Assembly (NCBI GenBank): GCA_902768125.1
Contig: CACXKA010000009.1
Span: forward strand, 1 to 64,000
Direction of reading: 5' to 3'
Source of the DNA: an uncultured Bacteroidales bacterium
GTDB taxonomy: Bacteria > Bacteroidota > Bacteroidia > Bacteroidales > Bacteroidaceae
DNA length: 64,000 nucleotides
Every line of letters starts with the position of its first letter. Position 1 is the first letter of the stretch. The position numbers were made by a program, and so were the translations under genes. Shown here piece by piece: positions 50,524 to 59,844 of the stretch. The notes beneath the pieces were generated by a model. That model searched no databases. It saw only the letters and a list, made by a program, of their open reading frames with translations, and was not told the DNA's origin.

Positions 50524-50789
50524 TGAATCAAGAGGACGTAGATAAAATCATTGCAGAAGCTGTTGCGGAGAGCAAGAAGGAAAGCCAGAAGAAGTGGCAC
50601 AAGGGCAAGTCATCCAGCCATAATGTGGACACTGCCCGTCGGGTGCTGAATTGGGTCTTCATGGTGGGTTTCGTTGCGGCTATCATTATCTACTTTTTAC
50701 TACCTGAACAAAGGGTGCTTTTCTTCAGCATCGGTTTTGGTGCCATAGCTGTGAAGTTGGTGGAGTTCTATCTGCGATTCATGTTTTGA
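50523..50789 (+). CDS. Small membrane protein of unknown function
   Basis: 88 residues: a charged first half (IIAEAVAESKKESQKKWHKG) and two hydrophobic segments (VFMVGFVAAIIIYFLLP, VLFFSIGFGAIAVKLVEFYL). It overlaps the stop of the DUF4468 gene by one base and precedes a porin gene by 60 bp. No family recognised; gene context suggests an envelope role. Confidence 0.6.
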   Translation: MNQEDVDKIIAEAVAESKKESQKKWHKGKSSSHNVDTARRVLNWVFMVGFVAAIIIYFLLPEQRVLFFSIGFGAIAVKLVEFYLRFMF

Positions 50790-50849
50790 TATCGGTGTCA
50801 AGAGAAATAGGAACTTCTTGTATTATTCTATATAGGAAAGATTAAAGTT

Positions 50850-52913
50850 TTGAATTATAGATATTTATTAACATTCTTTTTCTGTGTGTTGCTGGCTTCG
50901 TCAAGTTACGCACAACGTATCATTTCAGAGTTGGAAACGAACTCTGATTTGTCGATGGATGCCCGTCCCGACTCTGCTGAGACCAAGAAGAAAAAGAAGG
51001 TTGTTCCCACCGAAATAAGAGCTTGGACTGTTGATGAGAAATATGGCAACATGACCGACACGTATGTTGACACCTTGCATCACATGTTCATGAACACCGA
51101 CCTGCCTGAGGGAATAGAAGGACACTACAATTCATTGGGTAATGTGGGTTCCCCTCGCATGTCCCGCATCTTCATGGAGCGTCCCATCACCCCCGATTTC
51201 ATGTTCACCGCTCCTTTCGATATGTTCTTTGTTGATACAGAGCACTTCAGGTTCTACAACACGAAATCGCCCTTCATGAATGTCACCTACAACTGGAATG
51301 GTTCGAAGAACACGGGTTCCGATCATGTCAAGGCAACGTTCACCAACAATGCAGGCAAGAAATTTAACTTCGGTGGTATCTTTGATTATATCTATGGTCG
51401 TGGATACTATGACACCCAATCCACTTCCTACATGAATGCCTCCGCATGGGCTTCCTATCTTGCCGACCATTACAACTTCCACTTCTACTATCAGCACAAT
51501 TTCATGAAGACGGCGGAGAATGGTGGTATTGAGGATGAAGGTTATATCACTAACCCTGAGAATATGGCGAGGGAACTTACCTCGAACGACATCCCTACGA
51601 TGCTCTCACAGACTTGGAACCGTCAGGAACATGACTTGGTGTTTTTCAATCATCACTACAATATTGGTTTCTATCGTGAGGAAGAAGTGGATTCTGTCAC
51701 CACCAAGCAGGTATTTGTTCCTGTCAGCAAAATATTCCATTCCTTGAAACTCCAGAACATGATGCGCAACAATCGTGCTTACAAGGAGACAGAGAACTAT
51801 CATTCCTACACTTATCTGCCAGGTGACTCCACACAGGACTATACCAAGCATTTTTACGTGAAAAACCTGTTGGGTATCTCTCTCTGTGAAGGTTTCAACA
51901 AATGGGCGTTGTTTGGTCTGAATGCTTATGTGGGATATGAATTCAATCGGTTCATGTTGCCAGATTCCACTCGTTATGGAGGCCTATACACCAACACGAC
52001 AGGATTGGTGGACAAACGATACTACAAGGAGCACAATGTCCTTGCAGGAGGACAGATTATTCGCACACAAGGAACGACTGTTCACTACAATCTTGATGCT
52101 GAGTTTGTGGTGGCAGGGGAGGACATCGGACAGTTCGAGGTGAATGGTCATGCAGAGGTCAACATCCCCTTGCTGGGTGATACGGCACAAGTGGCATTGA
52201 ATGCCCACCTTATGAATGTGGGTCCCAGCTTCTATTTCGGCAATTATCACGGCAAGCATGCGTGGTGGGACAAAGATGTTGACAAAGAGTTCCGACAACG
52301 CATAGAGGGTATCATCGACATTCCCCACACTAACACCAAGATTACAATCGGTGTGGAAAACATCAAGAACTTCTGCTACTTCCAGAACACTGGTATTGCC
52401 ACAACCACTTCGACGGGCAATACTGTGATTAGCAATAACGTGTCTCCCATGCAGTGTGGTGACAACATTCAGGTGTTTAGTGCCAACCTGCGTCAATACT
52501 TCAAACTGGGCATTTTCCATTGGGAAAACGATATCACCTATCAGACTTGCAGCCATTCAGAAGTGTTGCCGCTCCCAACCGTTTCGCTTTATACCAACTT
52601 GTATCTTCGCTTCAAGATAGCCAAAGTGCTGAAGACCGAGTTTGGTGCAGACATGAAGTATTTCACAGAATACTATGCACCCGACTATTCCCCCGTCATC
52701 GGTATGTTCATGAATCAGAACACACTGAAAAAAGAAAAAGTGGGCAATTACCCACTTCTCTCTGTCTATGCTAATTTCGATTTGAAAAGGACACGTTTCT
52801 ACGTGATGTATCACCACTTCAATCAATCGGATGGTCGTTATTTCTGGTCACCTTGCTACCCAATGAATCCCGCCAGCATCCGCTTCGGATTGAGCTGGAA
52901 CTTCTACGATTAA
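50850..52913 (+). CDS. Putative outer-membrane porin (Porin_10-like)
   Basis: 687 residues. The start is a TTG at 50850 preceded by AGGAAAG; no ATG gives a signal peptide, while this start gives [20 protein letters not shown] and cleavage after YAQ. A charged stretch ([18 protein letters not shown]) is followed by a beta barrel rich in alternating aromatic strands ([45 protein letters not shown]), ending FGLSWNFYD. This agrees with the Bacteroidetes putative porin family. The 3' end overlaps that of ispE on the other strand by 4 bp. Confidence 0.8.
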   Translation: MNYRYLLTFFFCVLLASSSYAQRIISELETNSDLSMDARPDSAETKKKKKVVPTEIRAWTVDEKYGNMTDTYVDTLHHMFMNTDLPEGIEGHYNSLGNVGSPRMSRIFMERPITPDFMFTAPFDMFFVDTEHFRFYNTKSPFMNVTYNWNGSKNTGSDHVKATFTNNAGKKFNFGGIFDYIYGRGYYDTQSTSYMNASAWASYLADHYNFHFYYQHNFMKTAENGGIEDEGYITNPENMARELTSNDIPTMLSQTWNRQEHDLVFFNHHYNIGFYREEEVDSVTTKQVFVPVSKIFHSLKLQNMMRNNRAYKETENYHSYTYLPGDSTQDYTKHFYVKNLLGISLCEGFNKWALFGLNAYVGYEFNRFMLPDSTRYGGLYTNTTGLVDKRYYKEHNVLAGGQIIRTQGTTVHYNLDAEFVVAGEDIGQFEVNGHAEVNIPLLGDTAQVALNAHLMNVGPSFYFGNYHGKHAWWDKDVDKEFRQRIEGIIDIPHTNTKITIGVENIKNFCYFQNTGIATTTSTGNTVISNNVSPMQCGDNIQVFSANLRQYFKLGIFHWENDITYQTCSHSEVLPLPTVSLYTNLYLRFKIAKVLKTEFGADMKYFTEYYAPDYSPVIGMFMNQNTLKKEKVGNYPLLSVYANFDLKRTRFYVMYHHFNQSDGRYFWSPCYPMNPASIRFGLSWNFYD

Positions 52914-53737
52914 AGTTCGCGTTGGCGGCAGAACATTCCGCTGAATTTCTCGTCGATATTCTCCACAGGATCCTCAAAGATACCGAATACACTCGAACCG
53001 CTGCCTGACATGCTGGCATAAACAGCTCCGAGGTCATATAGCTTGTCCTTGATGGCTGCGATCTCTGGGTATTTTGAGAAGACACTTGCTTCGAAATCAT
53101 TTACCACAGTATCCTTCCATGTTTCAATCGGCTGAGCCAACAGTTCAGGCAACTGCTGTTTGGGGTGCTGCACTTTCACCTTTGCATAAGCATCCTTGGT
53201 CGAAACAAAAATGTCGGGCTTCACCAGCACCAGTTGCTTGTACTTCAGGTTCAGTTCCACAGGGTGGAACACATTGCCGATACCAGTTGCAAAAACTGGC
53301 TTGTTCTGAATGAAGAAGGGACAGTCGGCGCCCAACTGAGAACAGTAATCCTCCATCTGCTGGATAGTCAATCCCAACTTGAAGCGTTCGTTCAGCGTCT
53401 TCACCGTGAAAGCAGCATCAGCAGAGCCTCCACCTAATCCCGCACCTGTGGGGATGTGCTTGTACAGCCCGATGCTCACGGGAGGTAAGTCAAAGTCTTT
53501 CTTCAGCAATTTCAACGCCCTCACCACAAGGTTGTCTTCGGGTGAACCATCCAACAACGTGCCAGTCACCTTCAGGCGATAGCCACAGGCTGGCGCATCC
53601 GTTTCTATCTCCTGAATCTCCAAGATGTCTTGCAGACCTATTGGATAAAACACTGTTTCCAGATTATGGTAACCATCTGGACGCTTCTCCACGACGTTCA
53701 GTCCGATGTTAATCTTCGCATTAGGATATACTATCAT
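52910..53737 (-). CDS. ispE: 4-diphosphocytidyl-2-C-methyl-D-erythritol kinase
   Basis: 275 residues. [20 protein letters not shown] at the start is the GHMP substrate loop. [20 protein letters not shown] near 97-115 is the ATP-binding motif. GADCPFF follows, and [12 protein letters not shown] near 242 is the third motif. It phosphorylates CDP-methylerythritol in the MEP isoprenoid pathway, in the cytoplasm. A -7 element lies 28 bp upstream. It is next to ftsZ but has its own promoter. Confidence 0.95.
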   Translation of the reverse strand: MIVYPNAKINIGLNVVEKRPDGYHNLETVFYPIGLQDILEIQEIETDAPACGYRLKVTGTLLDGSPEDNLVVRALKLLKKDFDLPPVSIGLYKHIPTGAGLGGGSADAAFTVKTLNERFKLGLTIQQMEDYCSQLGADCPFFIQNKPVFATGIGNVFHPVELNLKYKQLVLVKPDIFVSTKDAYAKVKVQHPKQQLPELLAQPIETWKDTVVNDFEASVFSKYPEIAAIKDKLYDLGAVYASMSGSGSSVFGIFEDPVENIDEKFSGMFCRQREL

Positions 53738-53764
53738 AATTCCTCATCTTTTAGTTAACGGGGA

Positions 53765-53772
53765 CAAAGGTA
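53765..53772 (-). promoter_or_regulatory. -7 element TACCTTTG of ispE
   Basis: Exact TAnnTTTG match on the minus strand. Confidence 0.75.
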
Positions 53773-53812
53773 CGATTAAGTGAACAAAAAACCAAATTAT
53801 TTTTGATTTTCA

Positions 53813-55075
53813 TCACTCTTCTTCCATCAAATCCTTCAGTTTTCTCACAAGTTTCTCCACAAATGTGGGTGTTTTAGGCTCTTCATCCCTTGTCTCCTCC
53901 TCCTCGTGCTCAGAAATATCTTCCTCTGTCTCTGTTGCTTGAGGAATCTCCACCGTTGTTGGCACTTGCTCTTCTACCTGAGGCTTCTCTTCTATCTTTG
54001 GCACCTCATGAGTGCATGAATAAAACTTCTCACGCAAGTCCTTCAGCCGCTTCATCTCATCTTGTTTGGCATGATCCTCGTCTGTTTCGTTCTCCTCCTC
54101 ATCTTGGTCGAAGCCTGTAGCCACTACAGCCACCTTGATTTCATCGCCCAAGGTGTCATCTGGATAGTGTCCCCACAGTACGTCCAGATTCTCGTCAAAG
54201 TTCTCCATGAACTCACTGATTTCCTCCAGTTCATCCATGCGGGCGGGATTCTCGTTGCCACTATACACGATATAGAGCAAGCGACGGATTTTCTGTTTTT
54301 CCACATTCGCCACAAGTGGGGAACTGATGGCCTCCGACAATGCCTTGAAAATGCGCTTCTCTCCACTTGCCTTAGCCACCGACACCAAAGCCGCACCTCC
54401 ATCCTTCATGACGGTACGCACGTCATTGTAGTCTCGGTTGATGCTTCCCTTGACGGTGATGATTTCGGCAATTGTCTTCGTGGCAATGGTCAGCACCTCG
54501 TCTGCCTTCTTCAGTCCTTCCTCAAGCGTCAGATTATTGTATCGCTCATTCTCCAGCAACTTTTGGTTGTTGATGACAATCAGCGAATCCACGCATTTCT
54601 TCAGCGCATCCATGCCCAGCAGCGCCTTGTCCATACGTTTGCGCATTTCCATCCTGAACGGAAGCGTCACCACGCCCACTGTCAGGATGCCCATTTCCTT
54701 TGCCACACGGGCAATCACTGGGGCTGCACCTGTTCCTGTGCCGCCGCCCATACCAGCTGTGACAAATACCATCTTCGTCTCCTCTCCAAACATCGTCTTG
54801 ATGTCCTCAATGCTCTCCTCTGCCATCTCACGTCCCAGTTCAGGAATTCCTCCTGTACCAAGACCTGGTCCAATCTGCATCTTGTTGGGCACCAAGTTTG
54901 CCTTCAGCACCTGACTGTCTGTGTTTGTTACCAGAAAAGACACGTTCTTCACGCCCTCTTCCCACATGTGTTGTACTGCATTTCCGCCACCGCCTCCTAC
55001 TCCGATGACCTTGATAATTCTCTCCGACTTGTCCTCAATGGGAAAGTTGAAAGGAGGTAACTCTTCCTCTTTCAT
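53813..55075 (-). CDS. ftsZ: Cell division protein FtsZ
   Basis: 420 residues. The N-terminal nucleotide loop IIKVIGVGGGGGNAVQHMW, the tubulin signature AGMGGGTGTGAAPVIARVAK (107-124) and the catalytic T7 loop NRDYNDVRTVM (213-223, with the N-x-D-x-x-D residues kept) are all present. The C-terminal linker from about 330 is acidic (EEEETRDEEPK), and the conserved end peptide is replaced by LVRKLKDLMEEE. The gene stands alone between ispE and a PD40 gene, not behind ftsQ-ftsA as in the usual division cluster. It could be the only FtsZ, moved, or a second paralog. Confidence 0.9.
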   Translation of the reverse strand: MKEEELPPFNFPIEDKSERIIKVIGVGGGGGNAVQHMWEEGVKNVSFLVTNTDSQVLKANLVPNKMQIGPGLGTGGIPELGREMAEESIEDIKTMFGEETKMVFVTAGMGGGTGTGAAPVIARVAKEMGILTVGVVTLPFRMEMRKRMDKALLGMDALKKCVDSLIVINNQKLLENERYNNLTLEEGLKKADEVLTIATKTIAEIITVKGSINRDYNDVRTVMKDGGAALVSVAKASGEKRIFKALSEAISSPLVANVEKQKIRRLLYIVYSGNENPARMDELEEISEFMENFDENLDVLWGHYPDDTLGDEIKVAVVATGFDQDEEENETDEDHAKQDEMKRLKDLREKFYSCTHEVPKIEEKPQVEEQVPTTVEIPQATETEEDISEHEEEETRDEEPKTPTFVEKLVRKLKDLMEEE

Positions 55076-55162
55076 TCAATTCTCAGATGTTAATAAGTTA
55101 TACAATCATTTTTAGCCAACCCTCATCGGTTGGCGTCTCACTTTATCATATATTCTCGGGCA

Positions 55163-55170
55163 CAAAGTTA
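55163..55170 (-). promoter_or_regulatory. -7 element TAACTTTG of ftsZ
   Basis: Exact TAnnTTTG match on the minus strand, 88 bp before the start; the leader is unusually long. Confidence 0.6.
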
Positions 55171-55287
55171 CAAAAAGAGAGAAAGAAATCCAAATATCTC
55201 TTTCTCTTTTTTTTGACAAAACTAAAAAAACGGGTTATTTTTCTCTGTTTTTTACAAATGTAAAGGCAGATTTGTAAAATTTACCCC

Positions 55288-56532
55288 TTATTTCACCATT
55301 TCGAGGGTACGAATTTGCTTCTCGAGGGTGTGAACTTCGACTTGCAATTCCCTAATGCGAGCTTCGAGGTTGATGATTTGCTGAGAGGAAGTAGGGGAGG
55401 TTTCCCTCATCTGCTGCAATTGCTCGTTGAGGGTGGTGAGGTTCTTGGACTTCTGGAGCCAATCGCTGCATTGCTTCTTTGCTTCGCTGGATTTGAAATC
55501 GTCCAGAGTGTAACAAGTTCTGCTGTCGTTGAGGATAAACTCAAAATCTCTCACACTATTGACTTTTGCCCTTTGCCCTCTTACTTTTGCCAGACGTTGG
55601 TTGGCTTCTGCTTTCTCCTTTTGCTGTTCATCGGTGATTGGAATGGAAATGATGGAGCGTAATGAAGCGATGGCGCGAAGCTCGTTCAGATCGGTGGTCT
55701 CGTAGTCAATGGTTTGACGTGATTCGTTGGGGACAAATGTGTAGATGCACACTTTCCCTTCAGGTTGGTAGCGGTCACTGGCAAACCATCCGAGGTTGGC
55801 TCCCTCGTCGATGACGAGCATATAGTCATTCGCATAGGAGTTGTAGGGGAGTCCCATGTTCTCTGCCTGATAGAATCGTTTGGATTCGGAGTCGTATCGG
55901 GTGGCGTATAGGTCATAGTTGCCGTAACCCTCTTCGCACCGTGCCGCAAAGTAGAAGGTTTGTCCGTCGGGCATGAGGAAAGGGTAGTTGATGTCACCCT
56001 CAATCCCGAGTCCTTCTATACTCGTACCCTCTGTGAGTCTTCCATTCTCCAGATAGTATCTCACGATATGCAGATGGGTTGTGTCGGAGGCATTGACAGG
56101 AAGAAGGACCATCCCGTTCAGTTGTGTCTGGTACTGAACGATGTCTCCTTTTTCAGAGAGGGTGAGGGTTCCCAAGTCTTCGGAAAGAGGGTAGGCCTTG
56201 AGAAAGTTTTTCTTGTCAACGACAACGCTGTCCACAATCAGCACTCTATCAACGCCCCGCAATCCGTTCTCTCCTTTGTGGCAGATATCGACCACCTTGT
56301 CGTATTCCGCTGTTGATTGGCGTTTGCGCTTGGCTGTCTGGATGAGTTTCTTGGCACTCGCGTCAGCCTTGCTGAATTGAAGCGACAGGATATCGGCATT
56401 CAGGTCTTCCACCGATGAGATAGGAACCAGATAAGGGTAGGTTGGGGCAGCCGCTGGTGCAATGCTGTCGTTTTGAGCGTGAGCCATCAGAGCCACGCAC
56501 GCGTAAATAATATATGTGACAATTCTTTTCAT
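55288..56532 (-). CDS. Exported PD40-like protein with C-terminal coiled coil
   Basis: 414 residues, signal peptide MKRIVTYIIYACVALMAHAQ. The middle carries PD40/WD40-like propeller strands (YPFLMPDGQTFYFAARCEEG, NYDLYATRYD, NLGWFASDRYQPEGKVCIYT). The last 70 residues are a coiled coil (LNEQLQQMRE, IINLEARIRELQVEVHTLEK). In between, LAKVRGQRAKVNS is encoded by a five-unit heptamer array. It follows mutS2 by 57 bp in the same direction with another array between. A peptidoglycan- or envelope-linked role is possible; no function is known. Confidence 0.65.
   Translation of the reverse strand: MKRIVTYIIYACVALMAHAQNDSIAPAAAPTYPYLVPISSVEDLNADILSLQFSKADASAKKLIQTAKRKRQSTAEYDKVVDICHKGENGLRGVDRVLIVDSVVVDKKNFLKAYPLSEDLGTLTLSEKGDIVQYQTQLNGMVLLPVNASDTTHLHIVRYYLENGRLTEGTSIEGLGIEGDINYPFLMPDGQTFYFAARCEEGYGNYDLYATRYDSESKRFYQAENMGLPYNSYANDYMLVIDEGANLGWFASDRYQPEGKVCIYTFVPNESRQTIDYETTDLNELRAIASLRSIISIPITDEQQKEKAEANQRLAKVRGQRAKVNSVRDFEFILNDSRTCYTLDDFKSSEAKKQCSDWLQKSKNLTTLNEQLQQMRETSPTSSQQIINLEARIRELQVEVHTLEKQIRTLEMVK
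55556..55590 (-). repeat. Heptamer array of five units inside the PD40-like gene
   Basis: On the plus strand the units are CTATTGA, CTTTTGC, CCTTTGC, CCTCTTA and CTTTTGC. They encode AKVRGQRAKVN on the minus strand, between the propeller and the coiled-coil part. Confidence 0.75.
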
Positions 56533-56551
56533 TCTGTCTATTCTATTTTTC

Positions 56552-56579
56552 TTTAACCTTTAACCTATAACCTTTAACC
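56552..56579. repeat. Heptamer array of four units TTTAACC
   Basis: TTTAACC, TTTAACC, TATAACC and TTTAACC run between mutS2 and the PD40-like gene. Confidence 0.85.
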
Positions 56580-56589
56580 TTATAACCGT

Positions 56590-59127
56590 TTACACCAATT
56601 CCACAATCGTGATGCCAGCTCCTCCAAATCGGATATCCTCATCGTAGAAGTCTGCCACGGGAGGCATGGTGTTGAGATATTGGCGGATAACGGTCTTGAG
56701 GGCACCTGTACCTGTTCCGTGCAGAATTTTCACACGAGAGGCTCTGGCTACACAAGCGTCATCAATAAAATATGTGACGGCTTGAATGGCTTCATCTCCT
56801 CGCATTCCTCTCACATCGAGCTGCTCCTTGAAATTGAGTGTGGTGTTGCGGATTTCGTTGCGTGTCTGCACACTCACAAACGTGGAAGCCACATTCTTTT
56901 CCTTCTTGGGTGCTTCTGCTGGCTCAAGGCGGTTCAGTTTCACATTGGTGGTGATGTGTCCGAAAACAATGGTTGCTTCGTTGCCGCTGATTTTCTGTAT
57001 CTGTCCGATAGTGGTCTGCCCAATCATCCTCACGTAATCGTTGGCTCTGAGTGGTTGCTTCTCCGTTTCCGTCGTTGTTTTCACACTCTGTACAGCCTCT
57101 CCCTTTGAATCTTGGGGAGCTTTCTTCTTCTCTTCCTTCCTTTTCCTCCTTGCCACCAGTTTCTCCATCTGCCTTCTGATTTTCTCATCAGCAATATCTG
57201 GGTCAATCTCGCGGATGTCGTGCTTGAAGTCCGCAAGGTCTTGGCGAATCATTCTTGTGCGTTCCTTCTCAGCTTGTGCCTCCTTGATGTCCTTGATGGT
57301 CTGCTCAATCTTGGCGTTCGACTCTTTCAACATCTGCTCCGCTTCTTCCTTGGCGCGTGAGATGATGACCTTGCGTTCATCGTGCAGTTTCTGGATATCC
57401 TCCTCGTAGCGTTGGATGGTTTGTTCCATCTGCTTTTCGTGTTGGTGGATGCTCTGGCGCTTTTGTTCCCAATAACGCTTGTCGCGCACGATGTCTTGCA
57501 AGTATTTGTCAGAGTTGATATAGTCCTTGCCCACAATCTCGCTGGCATCCTTGATCACCTCGTCAGGAATACCTGTCTTGCGGGCAATCTCAATGGCGAA
57601 CGAACTACCCGGATTGCCGATGGAAAGTCGGAAGAGCGGTTGCATCAGCTGGCGGTCATACAGCATCGCACCATTCACGACACCCTCTGTCTCTTGGGCA
57701 TAATGCTTCAGGTTCTGATAGTGGGTGGTGATGACACCAAAGGCACGTTTCTTGTTGAAGACCTTCAGCATTGCTTCCGCCATTGCCCCACCAATCTGGG
57801 GTTCTGTACCTCCACCAAACTCATCAATGAGGATGAGGCTCTTTCCGTCACAATGTTTCATCATATTTTTCATGTTGAGCAAATGGGAAGAATAGGTCGA
57901 CAGGTCGTTTTCCAGACTTTGTTCGTCGCCAATGTCGATGAAGATGCTGCGGAAGATGCCGAACACGCTGCTCTTGGCAACAGGGACTGGCATACCGCAT
58001 TGGAACATATATTGCAACAAACCTGTGGTCTTCAGGCAGACAGACTTGCCACCTGCATTAGGTCCAGAGATCAACAGGATGCGTTGTTTCTGTGTGAGGG
58101 TGATGTCCAAAGGAACCACCTTGCGAGGTTCTTCGTCTTGATGTTGGAAGTTGTAGTCGCGAAACTTCAAATCCAACAACGGATGGATAGCAATTGCCCA
58201 ATCCAGCACCTGCTTGTTCTCCATGCGTGGTTCCGTACTGTTGGTGATGATGGCGAACTTTGCCTTCGCACGAATAAAATCAATCTTGGCGAGGAAATCG
58301 TAGCCCAACAGCATCTCTTCCACTTCTGGACGAACTGTTTGTGTGAATTCCAGGAGAATGCGATGAATCTCCTTGCGCTCCTCACTTTCCAGTTCACGAA
58401 TCTTGTTGTTGGCTTCCACCACCTCTGCGGGTTCAATAAACACCGTTCGACCTGTATCCGATTCATCATGCACGATACCACGAATCTTTCTCTTCATGGC
58501 TGGAGCTACAGGAATGACCAAACGGCCATCGCGGAGAGTAGGAGAGATATCCTTGTCAATGAGTCCTTCCCCTTTCGCCGATTTCAGAATGTTCTGTAAA
58601 GCCCGTGACACACTGCCTGCTGTGGATGCCAGTTCCCTGCGAATCTCCATGAGAGTGGGGGAAGCAGTATCCTTCACATGCCCATACTTATCCAATATCT
58701 GGTCAATCCGCTTCACCATTTGCGGATAGGTCTTCACATCAGCCGTCAGCGCATAAAGGTGGGGATAAACGGGTATGCTATGTTCATCATCGGCATAGCG
58801 GTGGAGAAAAGTGTAAACGTTGTCGATGGCAGCCAACGACCGTTGCAAGTTAAAGAGTTCCTCCACTTCCAGACAGGTGTTCTGGATGCGGATGCGTTTC
58901 AGCGATGGGCGCACATCAAAGAAGTTCTGGTCAGGAAAGTCCTCTTCCTGCAGAATGCGCACAAACTCCATCGTCTGCTTCACTTGTCGGTGGATGTCGT
59001 CGAATTGTATGGAGAACGCCATCTCCCTCACCTGTTCCTCACCCAAAGGGCAGAGGCATAAAGCCGTGAGGCGTTGGCGTATCTGGTCAAAGCCTATCTT
59101 CTGTTCGTATGTGTTAGGATAAATCAT
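56590..59127 (-). CDS. mutS2: MutS2 family ATPase with Smr nuclease domain
   Basis: 845 residues. The N-terminal and core region (LEVEELFNLQRSLAAIDNVY, RDGRLVIPVAPAMKRKIRGI) leads to the ATPase: Walker A ISGPNAGGKSVCLKT near 355, FIDIGDEQSLENDLSTYSSH and LILIDEFGGGTEP. A long coiled coil (500-620) follows, then the C-terminal Smr domain (LDVRGMRGDEA near 769, HGTGTGALK). MutS2 opposes recombination or rescues collided ribosomes in other bacteria. The ATG at 59127 lies only 6 bp after the -7 element, so the mRNA is probably leaderless; an upstream TTG would lie inside the promoter. Confidence 0.95.
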   Translation of the reverse strand: MIYPNTYEQKIGFDQIRQRLTALCLCPLGEEQVREMAFSIQFDDIHRQVKQTMEFVRILQEEDFPDQNFFDVRPSLKRIRIQNTCLEVEELFNLQRSLAAIDNVYTFLHRYADDEHSIPVYPHLYALTADVKTYPQMVKRIDQILDKYGHVKDTASPTLMEIRRELASTAGSVSRALQNILKSAKGEGLIDKDISPTLRDGRLVIPVAPAMKRKIRGIVHDESDTGRTVFIEPAEVVEANNKIRELESEERKEIHRILLEFTQTVRPEVEEMLLGYDFLAKIDFIRAKAKFAIITNSTEPRMENKQVLDWAIAIHPLLDLKFRDYNFQHQDEEPRKVVPLDITLTQKQRILLISGPNAGGKSVCLKTTGLLQYMFQCGMPVPVAKSSVFGIFRSIFIDIGDEQSLENDLSTYSSHLLNMKNMMKHCDGKSLILIDEFGGGTEPQIGGAMAEAMLKVFNKKRAFGVITTHYQNLKHYAQETEGVVNGAMLYDRQLMQPLFRLSIGNPGSSFAIEIARKTGIPDEVIKDASEIVGKDYINSDKYLQDIVRDKRYWEQKRQSIHQHEKQMEQTIQRYEEDIQKLHDERKVIISRAKEEAEQMLKESNAKIEQTIKDIKEAQAEKERTRMIRQDLADFKHDIREIDPDIADEKIRRQMEKLVARRKRKEEKKKAPQDSKGEAVQSVKTTTETEKQPLRANDYVRMIGQTTIGQIQKISGNEATIVFGHITTNVKLNRLEPAEAPKKEKNVASTFVSVQTRNEIRNTTLNFKEQLDVRGMRGDEAIQAVTYFIDDACVARASRVKILHGTGTGALKTVIRQYLNTMPPVADFYDEDIRFGGAGITIVELV

Positions 59128-59133
59128 CGTGTG

Positions 59134-59141
59134 CAAAGGTA
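59134..59141 (-). promoter_or_regulatory. -7 element TACCTTTG of mutS2
   Basis: Exact TAnnTTTG match, six bases from the ATG. Confidence 0.75.
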
Positions 59142-59223
59142 CGATTTAGCGAGCGAAAAACCAAATAAATCCGAGTTTTTCCGAGCATGAGTACCTTCGT
59201 CGTGGGTTTAAGCGGAGAAAATC

Positions 59224-59254
59224 TTGCGGGTATGCACGGAATTGCTTAACTTTG
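59224..59254 (+). promoter_or_regulatory. Promoter of the 59293 gene
   Basis: TTG at 59224-59226, a 20-bp spacer and TAACTTTG at 59247-59254. Confidence 0.7.
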
Positions 59255-59292
59255 TCGCCAGAAAACTATTACTTAACCAAATTCCAACGATT

Positions 59293-59835
59293 ATGAAGAA
59301 AGTGTTTTTATCATTTGCCCTTGTGGCAGTAGCTGCCACAATGATGGCATCAGGTAACAATGTGTTCACGACTGGGGAAACGGCTGCGCCTGTGGCTGAT
59401 GAAGTGCCCATCGACGAACAGAAAGAACTTACTTGTGATGTTTATTCCGTCAAAGTCCCAGAGGGATGGACTGCCCGCAGCCGCGTGGTGAGCAGAACCT
59501 GCGTGATGGGACTGAACGATGAGCCTTTCACCTATGCTTCTTTCAGCGCAGTGTCCTACAATGATGTAAGCTACTATCAGAAATCCAAGCAAGAGGATGG
59601 CTTCAGTGTTAGAGAGGAAAAGATGAAAGTGGGTGACCATGAGTTTGTCATCATGGATATGGAGGATGAGGATGGACATTTCAACATCTTTGCCGTCACC
59701 TCCTGGGGTGAGGACGGTTCCATCTCCGTGAAGATGGCGACGGGCAATTGTACCCTGAGTCAGGATGAGAAGAAGACTGCCATTGAGGCCAACTTGCAGA
59801 CGATTCTTAAGAACCTCACCATCAAGACGAAATGA
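59293..59835 (+). CDS. Small exported protein of unknown function
   Basis: 180 residues. Signal peptide MKKVFLSFALVAVAATMMAS, then an acidic linker and a compact domain (TCDVYSVKVPEGWTARSRVV, CVMGLNDEPFTYASFSAVSY, VGDHEFVIMDMEDEDGHFNI, LQTILKNLTIK). The pattern VPEGW..ASF..Y..IL..L resembles small beta-alpha envelope domains that follow a signal peptide, but no family was recognised. It stands alone, with its own promoter, and converges on uvrA. Confidence 0.65.
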   Translation: MKKVFLSFALVAVAATMMASGNNVFTTGETAAPVADEVPIDEQKELTCDVYSVKVPEGWTARSRVVSRTCVMGLNDEPFTYASFSAVSYNDVSYYQKSKQEDGFSVREEKMKVGDHEFVIMDMEDEDGHFNIFAVTSWGEDGSISVKMATGNCTLSQDEKKTAIEANLQTILKNLTIKTK

Positions 59836-59844
59836 TGGATCGCG

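Noticed and set aside
54062-55060. 332-codon plus-strand frame opposite ftsZ
   Set aside because: Shadow frame; ftsZ motifs on the minus strand are unambiguous.
59128-59136. TTG start of mutS2 upstream of the ATG
   Set aside because: It overlaps the -7 element; the family begins at MIYPNTYEQKIGFDQI.
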